Shown piece after piece: positions 1 to 11,144 of a stretch of 64,000 nucleotides of DNA. The stretch is from contig JALJCO010013660.1 in NCBI GenBank assembly GCA_023101725.1, positions 1-64,000 of the forward strand, read 5' to 3'. Numbering within the stretch: the stretch's first letter is position 1; each line of letters starts with the position of its first letter. A program made the translations under genes and the position numbers. The notes below the pieces were generated by a model. It made no database searches. It was not told the DNA's origin and saw only the letters and a program-made list of their open reading frames with translations. Source of the stretch: Atherinomorus stipes (taxonomy: Eukaryota; Chordata; Actinopteri; Atheriniformes; Atherinidae).

Positions 1-409
1 ACACCAGTTACACCGTTCCCCCTCAGCTTTTGGGTTTGGCTTGGACCTTCACAATGACTTCTGTTCAGGCTTCAGCAAACACCCTCCAGCCCTATCAACT
101 GGCTTTAGCTAAATTTAACACATTTCAGATCAACATTGAGGATTGAAAGGACTCTTAAAGGCCATTTCAGCTATTCAGGTGTTTTCATTCATCCTAGATC
201 ATCTTAAAACCATTATAGTTTAACATCTCAAACCTTTTTAGCATTACAGTTTAGCTTTTTCAGCATGAAAATATTCACACCAGTTGATGTTTCAAAACAG
301 CTGCAGTGAACTGAAATCACCCCACTGCTCTAAATGTGGTCGAAGATAGATAAAACAGTTGAACAATAGCTGAAATGTCCTTTAAAGAAGCAGTGTAGTT
401 AGGGCCATT
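1..409. other. No gene recognised
   Basis: AT-rich sequence with only short reading frames. I see no splice-bounded exon, RNA gene or element end here. Confidence 0.5.
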
Positions 410-505
410 TGTCTGTCTGTCAGGAAAATAACTCAAAAAGTGCTAAACAGATTTGCATGAAATTTTCAGGAAATATTGGTAATGGAACAAGGAAAAAACA
501 AATGA
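410..505 (+). repeat. Dispersed fish repeat (TCTGTCTGTCAG type)
   Basis: The sequence reads TCTGTCTGTCAG, then ataactcaaaaagtgct, then gaaattttcagg. A related segment lies at 18490-18715 (tcggtctgtcagcaac, cggaaaaagttctgg, gacctgaaattttcac). Recurrence within the window shows that it is interspersed. I do not assign a superfamily. Confidence 0.55.
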
Positions 506-650
506 ATTTTGGTTTTGATTTGGTTAGAGGCTGTTTATGCCTTTACATGCAGCGGCTGTCCGTCTGCTGTCTGCCCGCTTTCACTTGAATGCAGCATGAA
601 AAATACAAGCGAGTTGCTTTCGATTTACAACTGCTACACAATGTCCCTTT

Positions 651-890
651 CAGTGGTGGAGCCAGAAATGTTTCACTGGGGTGGCCAGGGAGAGACCAAT
701 ACTCACATAGGGGTGGCCATAAGCAGATACCGCATGCTTATATACACACACACATCCAACTGTATGGAAAAGTTTGTGTCTAAAATAAGAAGAAAAAGTG
801 GTTTGGAAGCAGCTTGGAGTCTGTAACTGCTTGAGTGCCGCCTGGTTAAAGCATGGGGGTGGCTGCGGTCACCCCCGTAGCTCTGCCCCT
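651..890. mobile_element. hAT-type MITE, about 240 bp
   Basis: The left end is CAGTGGTGGAGC. The right end GCTCTGCCCCT is its imperfect inverted repeat. Flanks are GTCCCTTT (643-650) and CTCCCTTT (891-898), a 7/8 match to an 8-bp target duplication, as hAT insertion makes. There is no coding capacity, so it is a non-autonomous element. The hAT class is inferred from the duplication length and the CAG...CTG-like ends. Confidence 0.6.
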
Positions 891-898
891 CTCCCTTT

Positions 899-2192
899 AA
901 TGATTCTGTGTCATTGCAAAATATGGCCACATGGGGGAGCAGCTTGCTGGAGATCTCTTACCATTTAATCTATAAAATAGTGGGGGATGGTGGCAGACCT
1001 TTGGCGGAGGTTTGCGCTCTCTTTGCGCCTTTCTAGTTAATTTCTAAAGTCCTAGACCATTTTTTCTTAAGGACTCATTTGCATGTGCCACCCTGTTGTA
1101 ATGCAACTGCTCCTCGTACTGAGCTACAGCCGACCCAGAGGTGCATAGACCCGTCTGTGAATCAATGCTCTTCCTAACACGTTTTTAATATCTGTCAGAT
1201 TATTTACTAGAGAAAATGAGAGATTTATTTCTGACCCAGATGAAATAAAAGGTTGTTTTGTCTGACCTCCATCTCTGTAATCAGTACTTCAGTCCCACTC
1301 CCAGTGAACAGAATGGCAGGGCCATGTTATTAATCTGAATATTTATTTTCAAGAGGCAGGATAATTTCATCCAGTTTCATGTTCCGTCATGTTTATGAGG
1401 GAAGCCGTGCAGGATCATCCAGACAACTCTCAGTATGCAAACTTTTTGGGTTAGTTACTACTTTTTCAGCATGAAGGTTGTCTTTAACACATGAAGCCCA
1501 ACTGCCTTTTTTCTTACTAGTTGCTGGATCGGGTTCAGACCCCCCTGGAGTTACAAAGGATGTCACAGTTTGCCTGTTAAATGCAGGCTCTCAGCCAATT
1601 CGTCAAGCTTCCAACCCTCCGCTTGTTTTCCCATCCCCTGTTTCAGGCTCGGGCTGTTACACGTCTTCATTCTAAAGTTGAGTCCGACCCAAGCCGTCAG
1701 AACCTCGTCTGAGCGGGTCAGGAACACCGATCAGGCTAACAGAGGTCCTAGAGAGGGAAAGAAGCAGTTTACAGCAGGTGGCAGTTTCTAGCATTCTGCT
1801 GAAAACTGTTCCCTTCAGTATCAACATGTTCGAGAGTGGAAGGCTTCTGTACTTCTGTTGATATTATAGACATGTTTACAAACAAAAAAAAAAAAGAAGA
1901 AAAAGATATTATAGACATGGTAATTGTTAGGTGAAATGCCTTAAATCAGTCTGCTCCAGCCCTTCATGTGATTTGCTGATCACTCTGCTGAGTATTGAGA
2001 TTTTTTTCTATTTCATCCTCAAGAATGGTGTTAGGTCTTTATTCGTGATTCTAATCATTGTCAGTATGTAATTCTTTATTTTATTCAATCAAACCTTATT
2101 CTGGAACAATATACAGGAAAGCCCACTATCCATATTAGGTCCACCTGTTTAATTGCTTGTCAATACAAATATCTGATAGCCAATCACAGCTA
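899..2192. other. No gene recognised
   Basis: Mixed-composition sequence with short unsupported reading frames and a poly(A)-rich patch at 1885-1900. No transposon ends, exon or RNA structure was identified. Confidence 0.45.
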
Positions 2193-3245
2193 CCCATGTA
2201 GACATGGTGAAGACAACTTGCTGAAGTTCAAACTGAGCATCCGAATGTGGAAGAAAAGGGATTTAGTGGTTTTTGGTCAGAGTATTTACATGGATTTCTA
2301 CCTCAACCATCTCTAGGGTTTCCAGAGATGGTCTGAAGAAGAGAAAATCTCCGGGGAGCAGCAGTTGTGTGGACCAGAATGCAGCAGAAGACCACACCGG
2401 GTGCCACAAGAACAGGAAACTGAGGCTACGTTCACACGGCGACGATCAGAAGAGAAGACGCAAAAGAGGCATCTCGTCTTCATCTTTTTATCCGTGTTCA
2501 CACGAGTATCGTCATGAAGAAATCTGCATGCATACGAGGACGCAAGTGTGTATGGAATTTGATTGGATCTGCACGGCACGCCTTTAGGTGGTGCTGTGAC
2601 AGAACTCCACCATGTCCATGCGCATGCGTACAATCGCTCATCTCTGTTCGCTTCATAATCAAAACTATGGCGGCGGCGAGGAGGAACTGTGTGTGGACAG
2701 ATGAGGAGGTAGAATTACTTCTCCAAACAACATTGTTGTTTTTCCTGCATTGTGTGACGTCACACGCATTCCACCTAAGCACGGTGTCTGAGGACCGTGC
2801 ACACTCACCTGCACGGTCCATCATTTCTGTGTTTTGGACCGTGCAGGCGAGTGTGCAACAGCGTTGCGTCCTCAGAAACTCCACTTCAGAATGTGTCTTC
2901 AGATTTTTGCGTCTTCAACCCAGAATAATGCCGTTGCCGTGTGAACGGAAGGCACTTCTGATGAAATATTTTTTACCCGCAATCGTCCTCGTGTGAACGG
3001 CCTCTGAGGCTAAAGTTCACACAGACTCACCAGAACTGGACAATAGAAGATGGAGAAATGTTGCTGGTCTGATGAGTCTCCATTTCAGCTCCACATTCAG
3101 ATTCTAGGCTCAGAATTTGCTGGAAGCATCATGAAAGCATGGATCCATCCTGCCTTGGATCAAGGCTTCAGGCTGCTGCTGGTGTCATGGGTGGGCGAGA
3201 TTTTCTTGATCCACTTTGGGCCCAATGTGGCAGTTTCACCACCAC
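2193..3245 (+). pseudogene. Tc1-like transposase relic, interrupted
   Basis: The plus strand encodes a broken Tc1-family transposase. The N-terminal DNA-binding start reads KFKLSIRMWKKRDLV (from about 2223). It resumes after a MITE with SPELDNRRWRNVAGLMSLHF (3020-3090) and a later LLEAS segment. The same protein region is open in the relic at 45230-45688, where SPELDNRRWRYVAGLMSLHF occurs, so the family assignment rests on an internal match as well as recall. Stops after residue F, a missing C-terminal DDE region and the MITE make it non-functional. Element ends are not resolved and the limits given are those of recognisable homology. Confidence 0.7.
2428..3003. mobile_element. hAT-type MITE inserted in the Tc1 relic, 576 bp
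   Basis: It is flanked by a perfect 8-bp duplication CTGAGGCT at 2420-2427 and 3004-3011. The ends are inverted: left cgttcacacggcgacgatc, right reverse complement ccgttcacacgaggacgat. It splits the Tc1 transposase frame exactly, so it is younger than the Tc1 copy. Reading frames of 106-160 aa across it show no family resemblance and are probably chance. Confidence 0.75.
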
Positions 3246-3756
3246 AACCTACACTAAAAAAAAAAGTTATACTTTGGATCTTTTTTTTTTTTTTTTAATT
3301 GCTGTAATCTGTTACAACTAAATTCAGTTGTTTTTGTCAAGCTAAATTTATGATTTGCTTGAAACGATAAATTTTAATTACCTGGAAATATATCTTTTAT
3401 CTTAAAACAAAGAAACTTTTTTTCCCCACTTTGTTACAACTTAATTTTTCATCTTGTAATAGACTAAGAAATTGCTGTAATTTTGTTACATGCTATTTTT
3501 TTCAATTATTCTCAAATTGAATTTCTGATTCAGAACAATATATTCTGAATCAGAATGAACTCAATACATTATATGTAATGTATGAGCTTAAGCTCATAGA
3601 TGTGTATCAGAGATATCAGATATCTCCGAAAATATAGAGATACAACCTCACGGTTCTCTGCATATATCAGTATGTTGATATCGGATATTGGAATTAAAGA
3701 GTTGGACAATATCGGTATACTAGATATTGGTAAACAAGCCTATATAAAACATCCCC

Positions 3757-3812
<56 letters not shown>

Positions 3813-3892
3813 AAATATATATATATATATAAATAAATATATATATATATATTAAAAATACAAAAAATATATATATCTATATACTGTATATG

Positions 3893-3923
<31 letters not shown>

Positions 3924-3935
3924 TCTTATTTAGTT
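3246..3935. repeat. AT-rich stretch with (TA)n microsatellite
   Basis: A T-rich block (3280-3500) is followed by repeats of the motif gatatc and gatattgg (3610-3735), resembling an eroded transposon end. Long (TA)n runs follow at about 3760-3865 and 3895-3920. No coding sequence. Confidence 0.6.
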
Positions 3936-3955
3936 AAAGACTAAATAAATGACAG

Positions 3956-3998
<43 letters not shown>

Positions 3999-4022
3999 TT
4001 AAATCTGTCATTTATTTAGTCT
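3936..4022. repeat. Inverted repeat closing around a (TA)n core
   Basis: The left arm ttaaagactaaataaatg followed by acagattt (3936-3961) is mirrored by aaatctgtcatttatttag then tctttga (about 4001-4027). The two arms enclose a (TA)n tract. The structure could be a small fold-back MITE whose centre has become a microsatellite. Confidence 0.6.
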
Positions 4023-5527
4023 TTGACTACATTTGTGAATATTTTTATGGTCTAAGCTCTGATAATTATATTGGCTCTTTGTTCTGAGGAGCTTCACACC
4101 TTCATTTGTACAGTACGTGTTAGTTGGCCACAGGCTGTCCACCATCCAACCCCCTCCCACTGCTAGTGTTTTCATTTTGGCACCTTTTCCTCTATAAGTA
4201 TCTTGGCTCATATCTGAGAGCTTTCCCAAGGCCAACAACTGCTCTCTAATTCAGTAATTGCTAATCAGAGCTCACAGCCCTGCTGATCTGCAGTTAACCT
4301 CCAGGCACAAGGGAGATGCTCTCTCCAACTCTTCTGCATACGGCTGTTGCAGGGCTTTGGGCAGCAGCCAGGGTGCCCTCTCGTGTCGTCCTTCCCACCC
4401 GCCAAATGCAAGCCCTGTACTGAGGCATAAAGACATTTGTATGCCAGTCATGACTCAGGAGGGGCTGGGGGTGCTGGCTCTTTAAGACTGTGGGAAAGAG
4501 GGCATTTCTACACTGAAACAGCCTCGTTTTCACACATTCCTGAGAGGGGCATATTGAGCTCATTATCATAGCTAACTACAATGGCTCTTTGTGCAGGATA
4601 CAGGATTTGGGAAGGTGCCAAATATCCTCGGGTGCATGTGTAAGATGCACATGTGAGCATCTTTCTTAATACTTTTTGTGTGTAAACTGAAACATAACAG
4701 ATAACTTCACGATCCTGGAGGCAGTCTTTAAGTTTAAAAGGAGCCAATTTAAAGGCGCAGTTCTGTTGTCTGGAAAACAAAACTGTCTTTCAGTTTCACT
4801 TCTACTAATAGTCAGAAAAATGTTACCCCCCCCCCCAAAAAAAACAACAACTCCATCTGCTGACCTCAAACCATTGGAGAACATGTGGAACATCCATAAA
4901 AGGAAGTTCAATGTGCGCGGCGTGGGGGACAGTATAACTCCAACTTTGAGAGGCTATTCTTGTATTCTCCATATAAACACACGCACACACACACACCCCC
5001 ACATACACACAAACAACATAATGTATTCTCTAGCCCCCTCACCTTAACATCACAACTGATTGCCTAAACTTAACCCTTGCCCCAATTCTAACCAAAACCT
5101 AATCCTAATCTAAACTCTAAAACCAAATCTTTACCCTCAAAAATGGGTTTCTTTGTGAGACCACAAATGACCTCACTTTCCAAAAAATAACCTCACTTTG
5201 TAGGGGAAAAAAAAAAAAAGCAAAACATGATAACATCATTATTCACCACATTTTCATCATAAAAAGATCGGCACATCGGTAAGGTTAGGGTAATGTCCAA
5301 TGAGGAGCAGCCAAAGATCAACAAGTAAGGAGAAACTTCTGTGTGTAACCAGAAATTTGTGTGAAAGCCAGTTCACCAAAACTACTAATTTCTTTCAAAT
5401 GCTGGAATTAAACAGGTTAAGTTGTAAGTCAGATTTACGCAAAGTGGTTCATTCTTTCATAGAAAGTATATTTAAAGGACTCAACTTGTTCCAAATGAAT
5501 TATTTGATTAATTCAAAAGTTACTTAA
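4023..5527. other. No gene recognised; CA tract and CCTAA-like patch
   Basis: There is a short (CA)n tract at about 4977-5010 and a patch rich in cctaa and ccaaaacc motifs at 5043-5130 that looks like degenerate repeat DNA. Reading frames up to 93 aa lack recognisable domains. Confidence 0.45.
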
Positions 5528-5960
5528 AGGTACATTGTATAAGAATTACTGACACCTAGTGGTAAAATAGGTACAGTAATGACTTCATTTGCCAAGTGTT
5601 GTGATTGTACGGTGGCTGTCAGTGGCCAAACTTCTTCCAGACATAAAGATTTTTTCATCGGTGAGTGGTTCCTGTGGTCTCAGGTGTAATTATGTCTGTA
5701 CTACAGGTAACTACTTTTAATGTCTTTTGAAGTATTACTTATCCCAAACAGTGCTCTAACTCCCATTAAACAAAACTGGAACAGCAGGTTTAAAGGAAAG
5801 AGGGTTCTCACTTCACACACATTTTGTTCATTTAGGGACTGTAATAAAAAAATAGTGGCACAAATATGGAGCCTCCATGTACGTGGACCCACAGCAAGGC
5901 TCATTCTAAGAAAATATAACAGCTGTGCTAGTGAAGCGATTACACAGCTGAACACAGTTT
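5528..5960. mobile_element. Partial TTAA-type element (left end)
   Basis: It starts at TTAA followed by AGGTACATTGTATAAGAA. That is the same TTAA plus AG arrangement as the better-defined elements at 36553, 43409, 49185 and 59797. No right end was found; a Tc1-type MITE follows directly. The assignment is tentative. Confidence 0.35.
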
Positions 5961-5967
5961 TGAATTA

Positions 5968-6192
5968 TATAGGACTGTCTCAGAAAATTAGAATTCATGA
6001 TATTCTAATATTTTGAGATAGGATATTTGAGTTTTCTTAAGCTGTATGCCATAATCAGCAATATTGAAACAATGAAAGGCTTGCAATATTTCAGTTGATT
6101 TGTAATGAATCCAGAATGTATGACATTTTCATGTTTTTTGAATTGCATTACAGAAAATAAAGAACTTTATCACAATATTCTAATTTTCTGAC
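5968..6192. mobile_element. Tc1-type MITE, about 225 bp
   Basis: The left side tctcagaaaattagaattc and the right side caatattctaattttctga are inverted copies. Flanking sequence includes TATA at the left. There is no reading frame. It resembles short Tc1/mariner-derived MITEs of fish; the right terminus appears eroded. Confidence 0.6.
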
Positions 6193-7742
6193 TCCAAGAT
6201 TCTTCACCCTCGTGCTGGAATCCAAATTAATGCCATCCAGATCAACTATAAAGCTAGACAATTTAGTCCTGAGTTTTTTCAGGTCCAAAGACAACAACCT
6301 TGGTCTTGTCTGAATTTAGAAGCAGAAAATTCAGTCATCCTGGGCCCAGTTGTTCAAAAACTCGTGTTATATTTTAACCAAATGTTAAATATATTTAGCC
6401 GACCGTTAACTTCAACAGTCCGGTAAAACGAACCCGGCTTAAAGTTAACGCACCTAAGGACTGCAGCTAAAGTTTTAACAATTTGGTTATCTTGCATTAT
6501 GGCGTTTGTTGCTAACACTGCGTTCATGATGCCAGTTCAGAGAAGGTAGGACAGCGTTTATTGTGGCCTTGATTTTGACATCGAGGATTATTCTAACGAA
6601 GAGCTGCGCACCACTTCGAGATGATGCATTCAGTTCTAAGTAATCCTTTGCGAGGTGATTTAGAGTGCACAACAAACGTGGACACGGACTGACTATTTAG
6701 AAAGATTAACATCTTGCCTTTATGGTCTGAATTACATTTCTTTCATCGGCAGAGAAATTTCTGCCTCTTTTTCCTTGGAGTGAAAGGGATCGTTTGCTTA
6801 TCAATACCTTCTGTGTCCCGTGTGTTCTGTTACTGAGGGTTTGCTGTGCTGTGAGGCCGGATGAGCTAGGGGGCACAAGAGTATGAAGAGAATGGGGAAG
6901 GATAGAGAGACTGGTGGATGAGGAAGAAGTGTTGTGGCTAACAGCAGCACTGTTCCTGTTATGAAAATAAAGTCAACTAAAGTGAGAGTCGGCACCCCGT
7001 GTCTTCCGTACAGTAATAAGGAAGACAGACTTACAATATTACTTTTTGAAATACCAGCAGTAAACAAAATGGGGAATTGTGGGATACATTGGTGCTAACC
7101 AGTGTATCCCCTATGGTTTATTTTGACGGTGCCGTTCGCTGACGGCATGACAAACCATGCTTTGAACAACACACATTTAATGGTCGGTTACCTAACGGCA
7201 GGTTAAGAATTTAACCGACCGTTAGGGGTTAACCAGTGGTTAAAATAACCGAGAATTGAACAACTAGGCCCAGGTCTTTATGTCACTAAGACATCTTTGT
7301 AATCGAACAAACTGATTGGTTTCATGAGGCTTCATAGATGTGTATATCTGAGTGTCGTCTGAATAGCAATGAAAATTTATGCCATGTCGTCTGATGATAT
7401 TACCCAAAAGAAGCATGTATAATATAAAGAGTATTGGTCCAAGTATAGAACCCCGGGGAACTCCATGAGCTACTCTGGTGCGGGATGAAGAGATGCAGTT
7501 CCTCTAATTCCTCTAATGTTCAAGTCTCTGTCGCAGAATGTTGTGATCAATGGCGTCGAAGGCAGCACTGAGATCTAACAGGACAAGTACAGACAGGAGT
7601 CCTTTATCTGAAGCCATGACAAGATCCTTAGAAACTTTCACCAGTGCTGTCTCTGTGCTATTGTGGCAAGGTACACAACGGAGGGCCCAGGCGAGATTTA
7701 ATCCCCAGACTCCCGGGTGAGAGTCATGCATGCCAACCATTC
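6193..7742 (-). pseudogene. LINE-like reverse transcriptase fragment in repeat sequence
   Basis: The minus strand at about 7513-7660 reads [18 protein letters not shown] and then [20 protein letters not shown]. This is the first active-site region (motif A, LDLSAAFD) of a non-LTR reverse transcriptase of the kind common in fish LINEs. Only about 50 residues survive. The surrounding plus-strand sequence (6193-6341 and 7272-7510) is continuous once the element at 6342-7271 is removed. No ORF1, endonuclease or 3' end can be placed, so the clade is not assigned. Confidence 0.55.
6342..7271. mobile_element. GGGCCC-ended DNA element, copy 1, 930 bp
   Basis: The ends are GGGCCCAGTTGTTCAA and, inverted, GGGCCTAGTTGTTCAA. 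Subterminal regions are full of gttaac/ggttaa motifs. Copy 2 at 50605-53093 is related but opposite in orientation: both carry gacacggggtgccgactc and tgttagccacaacac. The flanks (catcct and aggtc) show no direct repeat, so the superfamily stays open. No transposase frame is visible. Confidence 0.65.
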
Positions 7743-7942
7743 AGTCAAAGGAACATCCCTGTGGCCAAGTAGCCAGGGCACATGATCACTCGGAGGCATG
7801 ACAGGACCGTCAACTGCCACACTATGATGAGCTCTAAAACCAGACTGAAACTTTTTAAACAGATTATTTCTGCTAAGATGGGCACAAAGTTAAGCTGAAA
7901 CTGTTTTGTCAAGATGATAACACTGTCTGACAACACTGTTCA

Positions 7943-9480
7943 AATGGATGTTGGTACAGAAGGAAAAAATGCCCATGCTTTGACTTTTGTTTGGTACATG
8001 CAAGAGAATGCAATTCATGAGGATATTTTGTATTGCCTCCCTCTTCCTGAACATGAGACTGCACAAGCGATGTACAAATAGACACAATTACATAGACAAA
8101 AACAGAATCCCCTGGGAGTGCATGGTGGGATTTTGCCCAGATGGAGTTCCATCTATGGCGGGACAGTGAAGTGGTTTGTGGGCGTCAATCACCAAGCAGG
8201 CCCCATCTGCAATGTGGAATTGTTGTACGATTAATTGTGAACAACTGGCATCTTGGAGTGCTTTTTCAAGCTGAAAAATGAACTGCTAGCATTTTTCATG
8301 GGTGTGAAAAAAAAATGTTTTGTTGACTTTCTGTGTGACCAGCAGAAGATGTGCCTCCTTGCAATGGACATTTTTGGAAAACTGAACTACCTTACAGGTA
8401 GGGTTTGCAACAGGGCATCATCAGGCTTTCCAGGCTTGGAAACCTGTTCAAGAAAGCTGCATTTTGAAAGAATACTCCAGCCTGAAACCACACCTCCAGA
8501 GCACAGTAACAAGTGCGCCGATGTTTTACAGCAGGTTGGTAAAGATAGTCAAAAACAGTAGATAGCTTGTTTGTTAGCTAGTAAACAGCTGATGAACCAT
8601 GTTTCTCTAAAAATTTAATCCTCTCACCTCCAACTCCTCCTGCGTGTAAAAAGTCCACACTGCAAATGCCAACGCCTCCAAGACTTGATCCTTATCTTTT
8701 TTTTGTTTGTTTGTTTGTTTTTTGCTGCAGCAGCAGTTAGCTGTCCATTAGCCATTTTGTTTACAGTGAGGTGCACAGAGCAGTGCACGGGGGGAGGGGG
8801 AAGAGGGGAGGGACAGAGACGAGACATAAATGCATCGATTTGTACTTTTATATGATGTGAATGACCAATTCCCTGCAATTTGGCACACAGATAGCAGGGA
8901 TTGTTCAGATTTTTTTACAGACCTGTAGCCTATGAAGCCTTAAGAATACATGATATATTGACTGCTGTAAGAATGGAAGGACCGTTTCAACCAGTATAAC
9001 AAAAAGTGTTTCTGAACAGGATTACCAACTTTGGCTTTAACAAAAGTCTGCAGGGGAAAAACAAGAAAGTCATGCAGATGAATGATCGTATTGGTGGATT
9101 CAGGGGGAAACTCGCATACTGGAGAGAAAGTATTTCAAAGGCAAACTTCACCTCCACCTCCAGATGTGTCAGTTTGTAGAAGACAACATTGACGAGTGAT
9201 CCACAAAGGAGATCTGCATCCACCTGAAATGCCCAGAAGAGCACTTCCTTACTTATTTCCCCCTGATGTAAAACTATCAAAGTTTGACTGGGTGAGGGAC
9301 CCATTTCACTGTGACGCTGACGCAGTGGACCTGCCTGCCACCGCTGTTTAACAGCTGATTGAGCTTTCATTTGACAAAACTCATCAAGGATTACATTCAC
9401 AAGTGGTGGAAAAATTCTGGATTGGAGCAAGAGATGAGTAACCAGAAATCTCACTGTGCGCTCTGAAACTGCTGGTTCCT
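7943..9480 (+). pseudogene. Decayed ZBED5-like hAT transposase
   Basis: The plus strand carries recognisable blocks of the ZBED5/SCAND3-like hAT transposase family. At 8107-8166 it reads PWECMVGFCPDGVPSMAG, matching the family's W-x-CVG-x-C-TDGAPSM motif, which contains a catalytic aspartate. SGLWASITKQAP and CEQLASW follow after a stop. Around 9077-9130 it reads MNDRIGGFRGKLAYWRES, like the family's later helical region. In-frame stops and frameshifts are frequent. The 155-aa antisense frame at 8987-9454 is a shadow of this relic. No inverted repeats or target duplication were identified. Confidence 0.6.
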
Positions 9481-10086
9481 ATCAGAAGCACATGCAGTGG
9501 GTACGGAAAGTATTCAGACCACTTTAAACTTTTCCCACTTTGTTTCATTGCAGCCATTTGCCAAAATCAAAAAGTTTATTTTATTTCTCATTAATGTCAC
9601 TCAGCACCCCATTTTGACAGAAAAACAGAAATGTAGACATTTTTTTGCAAATTTATTCAAAAAGAAAACTGAAATATCACATGGTCATTAGTACTCAGAC
9701 CCCTTTTTCAGTACTGAATAGAAGTACCTTTTTGAGCTAGAACAGCCATGAGTCTTCTTGGGAATGATGCAACAAGTTTCTGCATCAATTGCTCAATTGG
9801 GTTTAAGTCAGAGCTCTGGCTGGGCCGGTCCAGAATGGTCCAGAGTGGTTCTGAAGCCACTCCTTTGTTATTTCAGCTGTGTGCTGAGGGTCATTGTCTT
9901 GTTGGAAGGTGAACCTTCGGCCCAGTCTGAGGTCCTGAGCACTCTGGAAGAGGTTTTCTTCCAGGATCTCTGTACTTGGCCGCATTCATCTTTCCTTCCA
10001 CTGCAACCAGTCGTCCTGTCCCTGCAGCTGAAAAACACACCATAGCATGATGCTGCCACCACCATGTTTCACTTTTGGGATTGTAT

Positions 10087-11144
10087 AAGATAAGATAAGA
10101 TAAAGATACTTTATTGATCCCCGAGGGGAAATTCATGTCTCAGTACAACCCGTCCAAGACACACAAGCACAAGAACATTACAAGACAGGATCAGGCAGAC
10201 CGTGGTCACGCAGCCCCTCACAGGGCACCTTTGCAGAAAGAAAACGGTAACATGAGGAAAGATGGGTTGGTGGTAAAAAAAAAGAGGTCTCCGAACTCTC
10301 CACATATGCAGGTGGAGACCTTGGAGACAAAAAAACACACACCAGTACAGAGAAGCACGAACTCGACAGTCACAACATAGACACATGGTGGGCAGGAAGG
10401 GCGGAGTTTCCCCCCCAAACAGCAGAGCGAGGGGGCGGCGTAGGCACCCGTCAGCTCAGTCTGTCCAGCAGGGCGGATAAGAAGAAGGACCAGCAGTGCA
10501 GTGGGATGTGCGCATCAGTGTTGTGAAGATGTGTGTGCGTAAGCGAGAGACAGCGGCTCATGCACAGTCTGTAGAGGGGCGGCGGGGTGGGTGCAGAGCC
10601 TCACTTCTGCAGTTTCTCCAAGGACATGTGGGAGTTAAGGAGCAGCTGCAAGGCCGCTCCCGGGGACCAGATTGAGATAAGGTGATAGTTTGGGTCCAGG
10701 CGGAGGCATGTTTCCGTCTGCCTGTAAAGTCTTCAGCAGGTCTCAGAGGCGACCAAATCAGCCAAATTTGTGTTAATTACCCCCAATCCGAGTCTCCAAC
10801 TGCTCCAGGTGGAACCCAACATCCTTTATGCTGTCAGACATCGTCCCCAGTTTGCCCCACAGGGCATCCACGCGAGTCAACGTGCACAAAGTTTGAGTCT
10901 GAGTGTTGGTAGCTCGGAGAAACAGCTCGGATGGCAGCCTGCCCACAGCTGCCGTCAGCTTCAGAATTTCCCCATGAACCAGGTACCCGACAGCTCCAAT
11001 CAGCAGGAACCCAGTTATCATAAATCCAAACATGTACAGGTCTTTAGTGTGACCTGCTGGGACCGTCCCGTCCGGACAAGATGCCGCCCCCTGCACCTTG
11101 TCTCTGGGTAAAAAAATATTATCCGTTGTGATGAGAGACCCGCC
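10087..11144 (-). mobile_element. Retroposon with LINE-like 3' tail, 1058 bp
   Basis: Inserted within the Tc1 transposase and flanked by GTAT at 10083-10086 and 11145-11148. Its minus-strand 3' end reads gaatttcccctcggggatc followed by a short (CTTAT)n tail, the pattern of Rex1-like LINE 3' ends. A 5'-truncated relative in the opposite orientation lies at 39295-39608. The interval has an open frame at its 5' end and about 680 bp of apparent 3' untranslated sequence. Whether it is a truncated LINE or a chimeric retroposon cannot be settled from sequence alone. Confidence 0.65.
10773..11144 (-). CDS. Unidentified single-pass membrane protein fragment in retroposon
   Basis: An open frame runs from the 5' edge of the retroposon to a stop at 10773, about 123 residues within the element. 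The upstream methionine at 11183 lies in Tc1 flanking DNA, so the true start is missing. About residues 35-57 form one hydrophobic segment (YMFGFMITGFLLIGAVGYLV). A polar, heptad-like tail follows (ELFLRATNTQTQT, LETRIGGN). The layout suggests a short ectodomain, one membrane span and a helical tail. I do not recognise the family. It could be the 3' end of a retroelement accessory protein or of a captured host transcript. Confidence 0.45.
   Translation of the reverse strand, partial: GGSLITTDNIFLPRDKVQGAASCPDGTVPAGHTKDLYMFGFMITGFLLIGAVGYLVHGEILKLTAAVGRLPSELFLRATNTQTQTLCTLTRVDALWGKLGTMSDSIKDVGFHLEQLETRIGGN

Noticed and set aside
2313..2996. Open frames of 104-160 aa
   Set aside because: They lie across the hAT-type MITE and its Tc1 host; no motifs and the MITE is non-coding.
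8987..9454. 155-aa minus-strand frame
   Set aside because: Antisense to a degenerate ZBED5-like transposase; no own similarity.
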